DNA of 64,000 nt from Ehretia macrophylla (GCA_037974665.1 CM075771.1:39912425-39976424); one strand, 5' to 3'. Positions 12,525 to 24,716 are shown, counted from the stretch's first letter. The notes: generated by a model not told the origin, from the sequence alone. Translations and numbers: made by a program.

Positions 12525-13083
12525 CATTTTCAATTTTTTTTCCTCCAGTTAAGGTTGCCAAGATACTTTATCCACCACATTCCTAATATCGAATACCACG
12601 GCACCTTGGGCAAGACAACTTCGCTTCACGTTGAGGCTGGGCCCGCAAATTGAGGTCGTAGGGCTTGTGACCAAGTCTCTGTCGCTCCAATGCCCATAAC
12701 TTTTGATCCGTAAGGAGATACGCAGCGCACAGCATACCGTTGGAAAGCTCTCCGAGAGCTCTACGAAGGGAGTAGCTAGCTTACTTGCTGTGTCCTTTTT
12801 TGGAGCCCAAAATCGAATGTTTTCAACAGTTTTGGGCGATTTTTCTAATTTTGCTCTGTTTTTCCTTCCCGGATCGTAAATCGTGTGATGTTAAGAGGAT
12901 GGCAACCTTACTCGCGGGACATTAGAGGGCACTACAATGCATCGATATCACATCTTGCGAGGATGTTGCGTGGTTGAAGCAGATGGGTTGTTGTTAAGCC
13001 CATAGGGCCTTCTGAATGGGCCATCTCTCTAGGCAAGGACTGTGAACCGTTAACACAAAAAGGAATTCTACCACCAATATGAC

Positions 13084-13202
13084 GGGTGCGATCATACCAG
13101 CACTAATGCACCGAATCCCATCAGAACTCCGAAGTTAAGCGTGCTTGGGCGAGAGTAGTACTAGGATAGGTGACCCCTCGGGAAGTCCTCGTGTTGCACC
13201 CC
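13084..13202 (+). rRNA. 5S rRNA gene, copy 20
   Basis: Differences: G31A, G85A, C95T, T96C. Box A and the intermediate element are intact. Type B spacer. Confidence 0.96.
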
Positions 13203-13762
13203 CATTTTCAATTTTTTCTCCTCTAGTTAGGGTTGCCAAGATACTTTATCCACCACATTCCTATTATCTAATTCCACGGCACCTTGGGAAAGACAACTTC
13301 GCTTCACGTTGAGGCTGGGCCCGCAAACTGAGTTCGTAGGGCTTGTGACCAAGTCTCCGTCGCTCCGGTGCCCATAACTTTTGATCCGTAAGGAGATACA
13401 CAGCGCACAACATACCGTTGGAAAGCTCTCCGAGATCTCTACGAAGGGAGCAGCTAGCTTGCTCGCTTTGTTCTTTTTCTAGAGCCCAAAATCGAACGTT
13501 TTCATCAGTTTCGGGCTACTTTTTTCATTTTCCTCTGTTTTTCCTTCCCGAATTGTACATCGTGAGGTGTTAAGAAGACGACAACCTTACTCGCGGGACA
13601 TTAGAGGGCACTACAATGTATCGATATCACATCTTGCGAGGATGCTGCGTGGTTGAAGCGAATGGGTTGTTGTTAAGCCCATTGGGCCTTCTGAATGGGC
13701 CATCTCTCTAGGCAGGGACTGTGAACCGTTAACACAAAAAGGAATTCTACCCCCAATATGAC

Positions 13763-13881
13763 GGGTGCGATCATACCAGCACTAATACACCGAATCCCAT
13801 CAGAACTCCGAAGTTAAGCGTGCTTGGGCGAGAGTAGTACTAGGATGGGTGACCCCTTGGGTAGTCCTCGTGTTGCACCCC
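13763..13881 (+). rRNA. 5S rRNA gene, copy 21
   Basis: Differences: G25A, G31A, C95T, A100T. Box A and the core of box C are intact. Type B spacer, with CCATCCCGG in place of CTTCCCGG. Confidence 0.96.
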
Positions 13882-14439
13882 CCTTTTCAATTTTTTTTCC
13901 TCCGGTTAGGGTTGCCAAGATACTTTATCCACCACATTTCTATTATCGAATCCCACGGCACCTTGGGCAAGACAACTTCGCTTCACGTGGAGGCTGGGCC
14001 CGCAAACCGAGGGCGTAGGGCTTGTGACCAAGTCTCCGTCGCTCCGGTGCCCATAACTTTTGATCCGTAAGGAGTTACGCGGTGCACAGCATACCGTTGG
14101 AAAGCTCTCTGAGAGCTCTACGAAGGGAGCAGCAAGCTTGCTCACTATGCCCTTTTTTGGAGCTCAAAATCGAACATTTTCATCAGTTTCGGGCCACTTT
14201 TCTAATTTTGCCCTGTTTTTCCATCCCGGATTGTACAACGTGAGATTTTAAAAGGATGACAACCTACTAGTGGGACATTAGAGGGCCCTACAACGCGTCA
14301 ATATCAAGTCTTGCGAGGATGCTGCGTTGTTAAAGCGGATGGGTTGTTGTTAAGCCTATTGGGCCTTCTGAATGGGCCATCTCTCTAGTCTGGGACTGTG
14401 AACCATTAACACAAAAAGGAATTCTACCCCCAACATGAC

Positions 14440-14558
14440 GGGTGCGATCATACCAGCACTAATGCACAGGATACCATCAGAACTCCGAAGTTAAGCGTGC
14501 TTGGGCGAGAGTAGTACAAGGATGGGTGACCCCCTGCGAAGTCTTCGTGTTGCACCCC
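14440..14558 (+). rRNA. 5S rRNA gene, copy 22
   Basis: Differences: C29A, C34A, T79A, G98C, C105T. Type B spacer closely resembling the one after copy 21. Confidence 0.96.
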
Positions 14559-15115
14559 CCTTTTCAATTTTTTTTCCTCCGGTTAGGGTTGCCAAGATAC
14601 TTTATCCACCACATTTCTATTATCGAATCCCACGGCACCTTGGGAAGACAACTTCGCTTCACGTAGAGGCTGGGCCCGTAAACTATGGTCGTAGGGATTG
14701 TGACCAAGTCTCTGTCGCTCCGGTGCCCATAACTTTTGATCAGTAAGGAGTTATGTGGCGCACAGCATACCGTTGGAAAGCTCTCTGAGAGCTCTACGAA
14801 GGGAGCAGCTAGCTTGCTCACTATGCCCTTTTTTGGAGGTCAAAATCAAACATTTTCATCAGTTTCGGGCCACTTTTCTAATTTTGCCCTATTTTTCCAT
14901 CCTGGATCGTACATCGTGAGATTTTAAAAGGACGACAACCTACTAGCAGGACATTAGAGGGCCCTACAACGCGTCAATATCAAGTCTTGCGAGGATGCTG
15001 CGTAGTTAAAGTGGATGGGTTGTTGTTAAGCCTATTGGGCCTTCTGAATGGGCCATCTCTCTAGGCTGGGACTATGAACCATTAACACAAAAAGGAATTC
15101 TACCCCCAACATGAC

Positions 15116-15234
15116 GGGTGCGATCATACCAGCACTAATGCATTGGATCCCATTAGAACTTCGATGTTAAACGTGCTTGGGCGAGAGTAGTACTTGGACG
15201 GGTGACCCCATGGGAAGTCCTCATGTTGCATCCC
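15116..15234 (+). rRNA. 5S rRNA gene, copy 23, strongly diverged
   Basis: Differences: C28T, C29T, C39T, C46T, A50T, G56A, A80T, T84C, C95A, G108A, C116T. Boxes A and C are both altered, and many changes are C-to-T or G-to-A. The first spacer of the amplified set follows. Confidence 0.94.
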
Positions 15235-15791
15235 CCTTTTCAATTTTTTTTCCTCCGGTTAAGGTTGCCAAGATACTTTATCCACCACATTTCAATTATT
15301 GAATCCCACGGCACATTGGGCAAGACAACTTCGCTTCACGTGGAGGTTGGGCCCGCAAATCAAGGGCATAGGGCTTGTGACCAAGTCTATGTCGCTCCGG
15401 TGCCCATAAATTTTGATCCGTAAGGAGTTACGTGGCGCACAGCATACCGTTGGAAAGCTCTCCAAGAGCTCTACGACGGGGGCAGCAAGCTTGCTTGCTG
15501 TGCCTTTTTTGGAGCCCCATTCGAACGTTTTCAAAAGTTTCAGGCCACTTTTCTTATTAAGCTCTATTTTTTCATCCCAGATCGTACGTCGTGAGCTGTT
15601 AAAAGGACAACAACCTTACTTGCGGCACATTAGAGGGCCCTACAACGCATCGATATCACATCTTGCGAGGATGTTGCGTGGTTGAAGTGGATGGGTTGTT
15701 GTTAAGCCCATTAGGCCTTCTGAATGGGCCATCTCTCTAGGCTGGGACTGTGAACCGTTAACACAAAAAGGAATTCTACCCCGAATATGAC

Positions 15792-15910
15792 GGGTGCGAT
15801 CATACTAGCACTAATGCACCGAATCCCATCAGAACTCTGAAGTTAAGCGTGCATGGGCGAGAGTAGTACTAGGATGGGTGATCCCCTGGGAAGTCCTCGT
15901 GTTGCACCCC
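15792..15910 (+). rRNA. 5S rRNA gene, copy 24
   Basis: Differences: C15T, G31A, C47T, T62A, C91T. C15T and G31A are shared with copy 31 at 20523, whose upstream spacer matches the one before this copy. Confidence 0.96.
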
Positions 15911-16466
15911 CCTTTTCAATTTTTTTCCTCCGGTTAGGGTTGCCAAGATACTTTATCCACCACATTTCTATTATCGAATCCCACGGCACCTTGGGCAAGA
16001 CAAATTCGCTTCACGTGGAGGTTGGTCTCACAAACCGAGGGCGTAGGGCTTGTGACCAAGTCTCTGTCGCTCCGGTGCCCATAAATTTTGATCCGTAAGG
16101 AGTTACGCGGCGCACAACATGCCGTTGGAAAGCTCTCCAAGAGCTCTACGACGGGGGCAGCAAGCTTGCTTGCTGTGCCTTTTTTGGAGCCCCAATCGAA
16201 CGTTTTCAACAGTTTTGGGCCACTTTTCTTATTAATCTCTGTTTTTCCGTCCCATATCGTACATCGTGAGCTGTTAAAAGGACAACAACCTTACTTGCGG
16301 GACATTAGAGGGCCCTACAACGCATCGATATCACATCTTGCGAGGATGTTGCGTGGTTGAAGTGGATGGGTTGTTGTTAAGCCCATTGGGCCTTCTGAAT
16401 GGGCCATCTCTCTAGGCTGGGACTGTGAACCGTTAACACAAAAAGGAATTCTACCCCCACCATGAC

Positions 16467-16585
16467 GGGTGCTATCATACCAGCACTAATGCACCGGATC
16501 CCATCAAAACTCCGAAGTTAAGCGTACTTGGGCGAGAGTAGTACAAGGACGGGTGACCCCCTGGGAAGTTCTCGTGTTGCACCCC
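16467..16585 (+). rRNA. 5S rRNA gene, copy 25
   Basis: Differences: G7T, G41A, G60A, T79A, T84C, C104T. Four of these are shared with copies 26 and 27. T84C lies in box C. Type A spacer of the amplified set. Confidence 0.96.
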
Positions 16586-17141
16586 CCTTTTCAATTTTTT
16601 TCCTCCGGTTAGGGTTGCCAAGATACTTTATCCACCACATTTCTATTATCGAATCCCACGGCACCTTGGGCTAGACAAATTCGCTTCACGTGGAGGTTGG
16701 GCCCGCAAACCGAGGGCGTAGGGCTTGTGACCAAGTCTCTGTCGCTCCGGTGCCCGTAAATTTTGATCCGTAAGGAGTTACGCGGCGCACAACATGCCGT
16801 TGGAAAGGTCTCCAAGAGCTCTACGACGGGGGCAGCAAGCTTGCTTGCTGTGCCTTTTTTGGAGCCCCAAACGAACGTTTTCAACAGTTTCAGGCCACTT
16901 TTCTTATTAATCTCTATTTTTCCGTCCCAGATCGTACGTTGTGAGCTGTTAAAAGGACAACAACCTTACTTGCGGGACATTAGAGGGCCCTACAATGCAT
17001 CGATATCACATCTTGTGAGGATGTTGTGTGGTTGAAGTGGATGGGTTGTTGTTAAGCCCATTGGGCCTTCTGAATGGGCCATCTCTCTAGGCTGGGACTG
17101 TGAACCGTTAACACAAAAAGGAATTCTACCCCCACCATGAC

Positions 17142-17260
17142 GGGTGCTATCATACCAGCACTAATGCAACGGATCCCATCAAAACTCCGAAGTTAAGCAT
17201 ACTTGGGCGAGAGTAGTACTAAGATGGGTGACCCCCTGGGAAGTTCTCGTGTTGCACCCC
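17142..17260 (+). rRNA. 5S rRNA gene, copy 26
   Basis: Differences: G7T, C28A, G41A, G58A, G60A, G81A, C104T. Type A spacer of the amplified set. Confidence 0.96.
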
Positions 17261-17817
17261 CCTTTTCGATTTTTTTTCCTCCGGTTAGGGTTGCCAAGAT
17301 ACTTTATCCACCACATTTCTGTTATCGAATCACACGGCACCTTGGACAAGACAAATTCGCTTCACGTGGAGGTTGGGCCCACAAACCGAGGGCGTAGGGC
17401 TTGTGACCAAGTCTCTGTCGCTCCGGTGCCCATAAATTTTGATCCGTAAGGAGTTACGCGGCGCACAGCATGCCGTTGGAAAGCTCTCTAAGAGCTCTAC
17501 GACGGGGGCAGCAAGCTTGCTTGCTGTGCCTTTTTTGGAGCCCCAATCGAACGTTTTCAATAGTTTCGGGCCACTTTTCTTATTAAGCTCTGTTTTTCCA
17601 TCCCAGATCCTACGTCGTGAGCTGTTAAAAGGACAACAATCTTACTTGCGGGACATTAGAAGGCCCTACAATGCATCGATATAATATCTTGCGAGGATGT
17701 TGCGTGGTTGAAGTGGATGGGTTGTTGTTAAGCCCATTGGGCCTTCTGAATGGGCCATCTCTCTAGGCTGGGACTGTGAACCGTTAACACAAAAAGGAAT
17801 TCTACCCCCACCATGAC

Positions 17818-17936
17818 GGGTGCTATCATACCAGCACTAATGCACCGGATCCCATCAAAACTCCGAAGCTAAGCGTACTTGGGCGACAGTAGTACTAGGA
17901 TGGGTGACCCCCTGGGAAGTTCTCGTGTTGCACCCC
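17818..17936 (+). rRNA. 5S rRNA gene, copy 27
   Basis: Differences: G7T, G41A, T52C, G60A, G70C, C104T. The gene belongs to the amplified set but its downstream spacer does not, so the amplification boundary falls near 18.0 kb. Confidence 0.96.
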
Positions 17937-18493
17937 CCTTTTCAATTTTTTTTCCTCCGGTTAGGGTTGCCAAGATACTTTATCCACCACATTTCTATTA
18001 TCGAATCTCACGGCACCTTGGGCAAGACAACTTCGCTTCACGTAGAGGCTGGGCCAGCAAACTGAGGGCGTGGGGCTTATGACCAGGTCTTCGTCGCTCC
18101 GGTGCCCTTAACTTTTGATCCGTAACGAGTTAAGTGGCGCACTACATACCGTTGGAAAGCATTCCGAGAGCTGTACGACGGGGGCAGCAAGCTTGCTCGT
18201 TGTGCCCTTTTTGGAGCCCAAAATCGAACGTTTCCATCAATTCGGGCCACTTTTCTTATTAAGCCCTATTTTTCCGTCCCGGATCGTACGTCGTGAGCAT
18301 TTAAAAGGACGACAGCCTTACTCGCGGGAAGTTAGAGGGCGCTACAATGCGTCGATATCACGTCTTGCGAGGATGCTGTGTTGTTGAAGCTGATGGGTTG
18401 TTGTTAAGCCCCTTGGGCCTACTAAATGGGCCATCTCCCTAGGCTGGGACTGTGAACCGTTAACACAAAAAGGAATTCTACCCCCAACATGAC

Positions 18494-18612
18494 GGGTGCG
18501 ATCATACCAGCACTAATGCATCGAATCCCATTAGAACTCTGAAATTAAGTGTGCTTGGGCGAGAGTAGTACTACGATGGGTTACCCTCTGCGAAGTGCTC
18601 GGGTTGCACCCC
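18494..18612 (+). rRNA. 5S rRNA gene, copy 28, strongly diverged
   Basis: Differences: C28T, G31A, C39T, C47T, G51A, C57T, G81C, G89T, C94T, G98C, C104G, T109G. Both promoter boxes are changed. Type A spacer. Confidence 0.94.
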
Positions 18613-19170
18613 ACTTTTCAATTTTTTTTCCTCCGGTTAGGGTTGCCAAGATACTTTATCCACCACATTTCTATTATCGACTACCACGGCACCTTGGACA
18701 AGACAACTTCGCTTCACGTGGAGGCTGGGCCTGCAAACTGAGGGCGTAGGGCTTTTGACCAAGTCTTTGTCACTCCGGTGCCCATAACTTTTGATCCGTA
18801 AGGAGTTACGCGGCGCACAACATACCGTTGGAAAGCATTCCGAGAGCTCTACGACGGGGGCAACAAGCTTGCTCGCTGTGCCCTTTTTGGAGAACAAAAT
18901 CGAACGTTTTCATCAGTTTTGGGCCACTTTTCTTATTAAGCTCTGTTTTTCTGTCCCGGATCATACGTTGTGAGTTGTTAAAAGGACGACAACCTTACTC
19001 GCGGGACATTAGAGGGCCCCACAATACGCCGATATCACGTCTTGCAAGGATGCTGCGTTGTTGAAGCGGATGGGTTATTGTTAAGCCCATTGGGCCTTCT
19101 AAATAGGCCATCTCTCTAGGCTGGGACTGTGAACCGTTAACACAGAAAGGAATTTTACCCCCAACATGAC

Positions 19171-19289
19171 GGGTGCGATAATACCAGCACTAATGCACCG
19201 GATCCCATCAGAACTCCGAAGTTAAGCGTGCTTGGGCGAGAGTAGTACTAGGATTGGTGACCCCCTGGGAAGTCCTCGTGTTGCAACCC
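19171..19289 (+). rRNA. 5S rRNA gene, copy 29
   Basis: Differences: C10A, G85T, C116A. Box A is intact, with one change in box C. Type B spacer. Confidence 0.96.
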
Positions 19290-19847
19290 CATTTTAAATT
19301 TTTTTTCCTCCGGTTAGGGTTGCCAAGCTACTTTATCCACCACATTTCTATTATCGAATCCTACGGCACCTTGCGCAAGACAACTTCGCTTCTCGTGAAG
19401 GCTGGGCCCGCAAACCGAGGGCGTAGGGCTTGTGACCAGGTCTCCGTCGCTCTGGTGCCCATAATTTTTGATCCATAAGGAGTTACGCGGCGCACAACAT
19501 ACCGTTGAAAAGCTCTCCTTGAGCTCAACGATGGGTGCAGCAGCTTGCTTGCTGTGCCCTTTTTTGGAGCCCAAAATCGAACGTTTTTATCAGTTTTGAG
19601 ACACTTTTCCAATTTTGCTCTGTTTTTCCTTCTTGGATCGTACATCGTGAGTTGTTAAAAGGACGACAACCTTAGTCGTGGGCCATTAGAACACCCTACA
19701 ACGCGTCGATATCACGTCTTGCGAGGATGCTGTGTTGTTAAAGCGGATGGGTTGTTGTTAAGGCCATAGGGCCTCCTGAATGGGCAATCTCTCTAGGCTG
19801 GGAATGTGAACCGTTAAAACATAAAGGAATTGTGCCATCAACATGAC

Positions 19848-19966
19848 GTGTGCGATCATACCAACACTAATGCACCGGATCCCATCGGAACTACGAAGTT
19901 AAGCGTGCTTGGGCGAGAGTAGTACCAGGATGGGTGACCCCCTAGGAAGTCCTCGTGTTGCCCCCG
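19848..19966 (+). rRNA. 5S rRNA gene, copy 30
   Basis: Differences: G2T, G17A, A40G, C46A, T79C, G97A, A115C, C119G. The 3' end TTGCCCCCGC is shared with copy 31. The variant CATAAAGGAATTGTGCC upstream tract is present. Confidence 0.95.
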
Positions 19967-20522
19967 CTTTTCAATTTTTTTTCCTCCGGTTAGGGTTGCC
20001 AAGATTCTTTATCCACCATATTTTTATTATCGAATCCCATGGCACCTAGCGCAAGACAACTTTGCTTCACGTGGAGGCTGGGCCCACAAACCGAGGGCGT
20101 AGGGCTTGTGACCAAGTCTCTGTCGCTCCGGTGCCCATAAATTTTGATCCGTAAGGAGTTACGCGGCGCACAGCATGCCGTTGGAAAGCTCTCCAAGAGC
20201 TCTACGACGGGGGCAGCAAGCTTGCTTGCTGTGCCTTTTTTGGAGCCCCATTCGAACGTTTTCAATAGTTTCGGGCCACTTTTCTTATTAAGCTCTATTT
20301 TTTCATCCCAGATTGTACGTCGTGAGCTGTTAAAAGGACAACAACCTTACTTGCGGCACATTAGAGGGCCCTTCAACGCATCGATATCACATCTTGCGAG
20401 GATGTTACGTGGTTGAAGTGGATGGGTTGTTGTTAAGCCCATTAGGCCTTCTGAATGGGCCATCTCTCTAGGCTGGGACTGTGAACCGTTAACACAAAAA
20501 GGAATTCTACCCCGAATATGAC

Positions 20523-20641
20523 GGGTGCGATCATACTAGCACTAATGCACCGAATCCCATCAGAAATCCGAAGTTAAGCGTGCTTTGGCGAGAGTAGTAC
20601 TAGGATGGGTGACCCCCTGGGAAGTCCTCGTGTTGCCCCCG
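20523..20641 (+). rRNA. 5S rRNA gene, copy 31, patchwork
   Basis: Differences: C15T, G31A, C44A, G64T, A115C, C119G. The 5' half matches copy 24, G64T matches copy 32 and the 3' end matches copy 30. The gene is a mosaic of neighbours. Confidence 0.95.
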
Positions 20642-21198
20642 CTTTTCAATTTTTTTTCCTCCGGTTAGGGTTGCCAAGATTCTTTATCCACCATATTTTT
20701 ATTATCGAATCCCATGGCACCTAGCGCAAGACAACTTCGCTTCACGTGGAGGCTGGGCCCACAAACCAAGGGCGTAGGGCTTGTGACCAACTCTCTGTTG
20801 CTCCGGTGCCCGTAACTTTTGATCCGTAAGGAGTTAGGCGGCGCACAGCATACCGTTGGAAAGCTCTCAGAGAGCTCTACGACGGGGGCAACTAGTTTGC
20901 TCGTTGTGCCCTTTTTGAAGCCCAAAATCGAACGTTTTCATCAGTTTCAGGCCACTTTTCTTATTAAGCTCTGTTTTTCCGTCCCAGATCGTACGTCGTG
21001 AGATGTTCAAAGGACGACAACCTTAATCGCGGGACATTAGAGGGCCCTACAATGCGTCGATATCATGTCTTGCTAGGATGCTGCGTTGTTGAAGCAGATG
21101 GGTTATTGTAAAGCCCATTGGGCCTTCTGAATGGGCTATCTCTCTAGGCTGGGTCTGTGAACCGTTAACACAAAAAGGAATTCTACCCCCAACATGAC

Positions 21199-21317
21199 GG
21201 GTGCGATCATACCAGCACTAATGCACCGGATCCCATCAAAACTCCGAAGTTAAGCGTGCTTTGGCGAGAGTAGTACTAGGATGGGTGACCCCCTGGGAAG
21301 TCCTCGTGTTGCACCCC
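21199..21317 (+). rRNA. 5S rRNA gene, copy 32, near consensus
   Basis: Only G41A and G64T differ. Box C is fully intact. The spacer has a type B TTTTGCTCTG block but ends CGTACGTC, so it is mixed. Confidence 0.97.
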
Positions 21318-21874
21318 CCTTTTCAATTTTTTTTCCTCCGATTAGGGTTGCCAAGGTAATATATCCATCACATTTCTTTTATCGAATCCCGCGTCACCTT
21401 GGGCAAGACAACTTCGCTTCACGTGGAGGCTGGGCCCGAAAACCGAGGGCATAGGGCTTGTGACCAGGTCTCCATCGCTCCGGTGCCCATAACTTTTAAT
21501 CCGTAAGGAGTTACGCAGCGCACAGCATACCGTTGGAAAGCTCTCTGAGAGCTCTACGATGGGCGTAGCATATTGCACGCTGTACCCTTTTTTGGAGCCC
21601 AAAATCGAACATTTTCATCAGTTTCGGGCCACTTTTCTAATTTTGCTCTGTTTTTCCATCCTGGATCGTACGTCATGAGCTGTTAAAAGGACGACAACCT
21701 TAATTGCGGGACATTAGAGGGCCCTACAATGCGTCGATATCACGTCTTGCGAGGATGCTGCGTTGTTAAAGCGGATGGGTTGTTATTAAGCCCATTGGGC
21801 CTTCGAATGGGCAATCTCTCAAGGCTGGGACTGTGAACCGTTAACACAAAAAGGAATTCTACCCCCAACATGAG

Positions 21875-21993
21875 GGGTGCGATCATACCAGCAGTAATGC
21901 ACCGGATCCCATCAGAACTCTGAAGTTAAGCGTGCTTGGGCGAGAGTAGTACAAAGATCGGTGACCCCCTGGGCAGTCCTCGTGTTGCACCCC
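21875..21993 (+). rRNA. 5S rRNA gene, copy 33
   Basis: Differences: C20G, C47T, T79A, G81A, G85C, A100C. Box C reads AAAGATCGG at its start. Its spacer carries a 22-bp insertion. Confidence 0.95.
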
Positions 21994-22392
21994 ACTTTTA
22001 AATTTTTTTTCCTCCGGTTAGGGTTGCCAAGATACATTATCTACCACATTTCTATTATCGAATCCCACGGCACCTTGGGCAAGACAACTTCGCCTCACGT
22101 GGAGGCTGGGCCCGCAAACCAATGGCGTAGGGCTTGTGACGAAGTTTCTATCGCTCCGGTGCCCATAACTTTTGATCCGTAAGGAGTTACGCGACGCACA
22201 GCATACCGTTGGAAAGCTCTCCGAGAGCTCTACGACTGGCGCAACAGCTTGCTCGCTGTGCCTTTCTTGGATCCCATAATCGAATGTTTTCTTCAATTTC
22301 GGGCCACTTTTCTTATTAAGCTCTGTTTTTTCGTCCCGGATCGTACGTCGTGAGCTGTTAAAAGGACGACAACCTTACTCGTGGGACATTAG

Positions 22393-22414
22393 ACGACGCA
22401 CAGTATACCGTTAG
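22393..22414 (+). repeat. 22-bp templated insertion in the spacer after copy 33
   Basis: CATTAG is followed by an extra 22 bp ending in TTAG. Nineteen of these bases match, with one mismatch, the spacer motif CGACGCACAGCATACCGTT found about 200 bp upstream at 22192-22210. This explains the 698-bp unit. Confidence 0.85.
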
Positions 22415-22572
22415 AGGGCCCTACAATGCGTCGATATCACATCTTGCGAGGATACTGCGTTGTTGAAGCGGATGGGTTGTTGTTAAGCCCATTGGGCCTT
22501 CTGAATGGGCCAACTCTATAGGCTGGGACTGTGAACCGTTAACACAAAAAGGAATTCTACCCCCACCATGAC

Positions 22573-22691
22573 GGATGCTACAATAGCAGCACTAATGCAC
22601 CGAATCCCATCAGAACTCCGAAGTTAAGCGTGCTTGGGGGAGAGTATTAATAGGATGGGTGACCCCCTGGGAAGTCCTCGTGTTGCACCCC
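22573..22691 (+). rRNA. 5S rRNA gene, copy 34, 5' end diverged
   Basis: Differences: G3A, G7T, T9C, C10A, C14G, G31A, C67G, G75T, C78A. The first 14 nt carry five changes and the intermediate element is altered. Possibly non-functional. Type A spacer. Confidence 0.93.
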
Positions 22692-23244
22692 CCATTTCAA
22701 TTTTATTTCCTCCGGTTAGGGTTGCCAAGATACTTTATCCACCACATTTCTATTATCGAATCTCACGGCACCTTGGGACGTCAACTTCGCTTCACGTGGA
22801 GGCTGGGCCCGCAAACCAAGAGCGTAGGTCTTGTGACCAGGTCTCCGTCACTCCGGTGCCCATAAATTTTGATCACTAAGGAGTTACGCGGCGCACAGCA
22901 TACCGTTGGAAAACTCTCCAAGATACGACGGTGGCAGCAAGCTTGCTCACTGTGCCTTTTTTGGAGCCCAAAATCGAACGTTTTCATCCGTTTCGGTCCA
23001 CTTTTGTTATTAAGCTCTGTTTTTTCATCCCGGATCGTATGTCGTGAGCTTTGAAAAGGATGACAACCTTACTCGCGGGACATTAGAGGTCGCTACAATG
23101 CATCGATACCACGTCTTGCGAGGATGCTGCGTTGTTGAGGTGGATGGGTTGTTGTTAGGCCCATTGGGCCTTTTGAATGGGCCATCTCTCTAGGCTAGGA
23201 CTGTGAACCGTTAACACAATAAAGAATTCTACCCCCAACATGAC

Positions 23245-23363
23245 GGGTGCAATCGTACCAGCACTAATGCACCGGATCCCATCAGAACTCCGAAGTTAAG
23301 CGTGCTTGGGCGAGAGTAGTACTAGAATGGGTGACCCCCTGGGAAGTCCTCGTGTTGCACTCC
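23245..23363 (+). rRNA. 5S rRNA gene, copy 35
   Basis: Differences: G7A, A11G, G82A, C117T. Box A is intact. The spacer is an A/B recombinant: CTTATTAAG followed by CTTCCCGG and CGTACATCG. Confidence 0.96.
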
Positions 23364-23921
23364 CATATTCAATTTTTTTTCCTCCGGTTAGGGTTGCCAA
23401 GATACTTTATCCACCACATTTCTATTTTCGAATCTCATGGCACCTTGGGCAAGACAACTTCACTTCACGTGGTGGCAGGGCCCGCAAACTGAGGGCGTAG
23501 GGCTTGTGACCAAGTCTCTGTCGCTCCGGTGCCCATAACTTTTGATCTGTAAGGAGTTACGCGGTGCCCAGCAAACCGTTGGAAAGCTCTCCAAGAGCTC
23601 TACGACGAGGGCAGCAATCTTGCTCGCTGTGCCCCTTTTGGAGCCCAAAATCGAACGTTTTCATCAGTTTCGTGCTACTTTTCTTATTAAGCTCTGTTTT
23701 TCCTTCCCGGATCGTACATCGTGAGTTGTTAAATGAACGACAACCTTACTCGCGGGACACTAGTTGGGCCTACAACTCGCCGATATCCTGTCTTGCGAGG
23801 ATGTTACGTTGTTAAAGCGGATGGGTTGTTGTTAAGCCCATTGGGCCTTCTGAATGGGCAATCTCTCAAGGCTGGGACTATGAACCGTTAACACATAAAG
23901 GAATTATGCCATCAACTTGAC

Positions 23922-24040
23922 GGGTGCGATCATACCAGCACTAATGAACCGGATCCCATCAGAACTCCGAAGTTAAGCGTGCTTGGGCGTGAGTAGTACT
24001 AAGATGGGTGACCCCCTTGGCAGTCCTCGTGTTGCACCCC
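23922..24040 (+). rRNA. 5S rRNA gene, copy 36
   Basis: Differences: C26A, A69T, G81A, G97T, A100C. The variant ACATAAAGGAATTATGCC upstream tract is present. Type A spacer. Confidence 0.96.
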
Positions 24041-24597
24041 ACTTTTTAATTTTTTTTCCTCCGATTAGGGTTGCCAAGAGACTTTATCCACCACATTTCT
24101 ATTATCGAATCCCACGGCTCCTTGGGCAAGACAACTTCGCTTCACGTGGAGGCTGGGCCCGCAAACCGAGGGCGTAGGGCTTGGGACCAAGTCTCTGTCG
24201 CTCTGGTGCCCATAACTTTTGATCCGTAAGGATTTACGCAGCGCACTGCATACCGTTGGAAAGCTCTCCGAGAGCACTACTACGGGCGCAACAGCTTGCT
24301 CGCTGTGCCTTTTTTGGAACCCAAAATCGAACGTTTTCATCAGTTTCAGGCCACTTTTCTTATTAAGCTCTGTTTTTCCGTCCCGGATCGTACGTCGTGA
24401 GCTTTTAAAAGGATGACAACCTTAATCGCAGGATATTAGAGGGCGCTACAATGCGTCGATATCAAGTCTTGCGGGGATGCTGCGTTGTTGAAGCGAATGG
24501 GTTGTTGTTAAGCTCATTGGGCCTTCTGAATGGGCTATCTCTCTAGGCTGGGACTGTGAACCGTTAACACAAAAAGGAATTCTACCCCCAACATGAC

Positions 24598-24716
24598 GGG
24601 TGCCATCATACCAGCACTAATGCTCCGGATCCCATCAGAACTGCGAAGTTAAGCGTGCTTGGGCGAGAGTAGTACTAGGATGGGTGACCCCCTGGGAAGT
24701 CGTCGTGTTGCAGCCC
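24598..24716 (+). rRNA. 5S rRNA gene, copy 37
   Basis: Differences: G7C, A27T, C46G, C105G, C116G. All promoter boxes are intact. Mixed spacer (CTATTTAAG with CGTACATCG). Confidence 0.96.

Larger units (their letters stand above)
8345..15115 (+). repeat. Array domain with interspersed type A and type B spacers (copies 13-22)
   Basis: Type B spacers follow copies 13, 15, 19, 20, 21 and 22; type A follows 14, 16, 17 and 18. Spacing is 675-680 bp. The run 19-22 of consecutive type B units is the longest in the window. From copy 14 onward the upstream tract is CCGTTAAC. Confidence 0.85.
15116..18493 (+). repeat. Locally amplified 5S units (copies 23-27)
   Basis: The spacers after copies 23-26 are nearly identical. 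They share GGAAAGCTCTCCAAGAGCTC (or a close form), AGCAAGCTTGCTTGCTGTGC, a shortened GGAGCCCCA, GGACAACAA and GATGTTGCGTGGTTGAAG. Copies 25-27 also share G7T, G41A, G60A and C104T. Spacing is 675-676 bp. This is the signature of recent tandem amplification. Confidence 0.85.
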
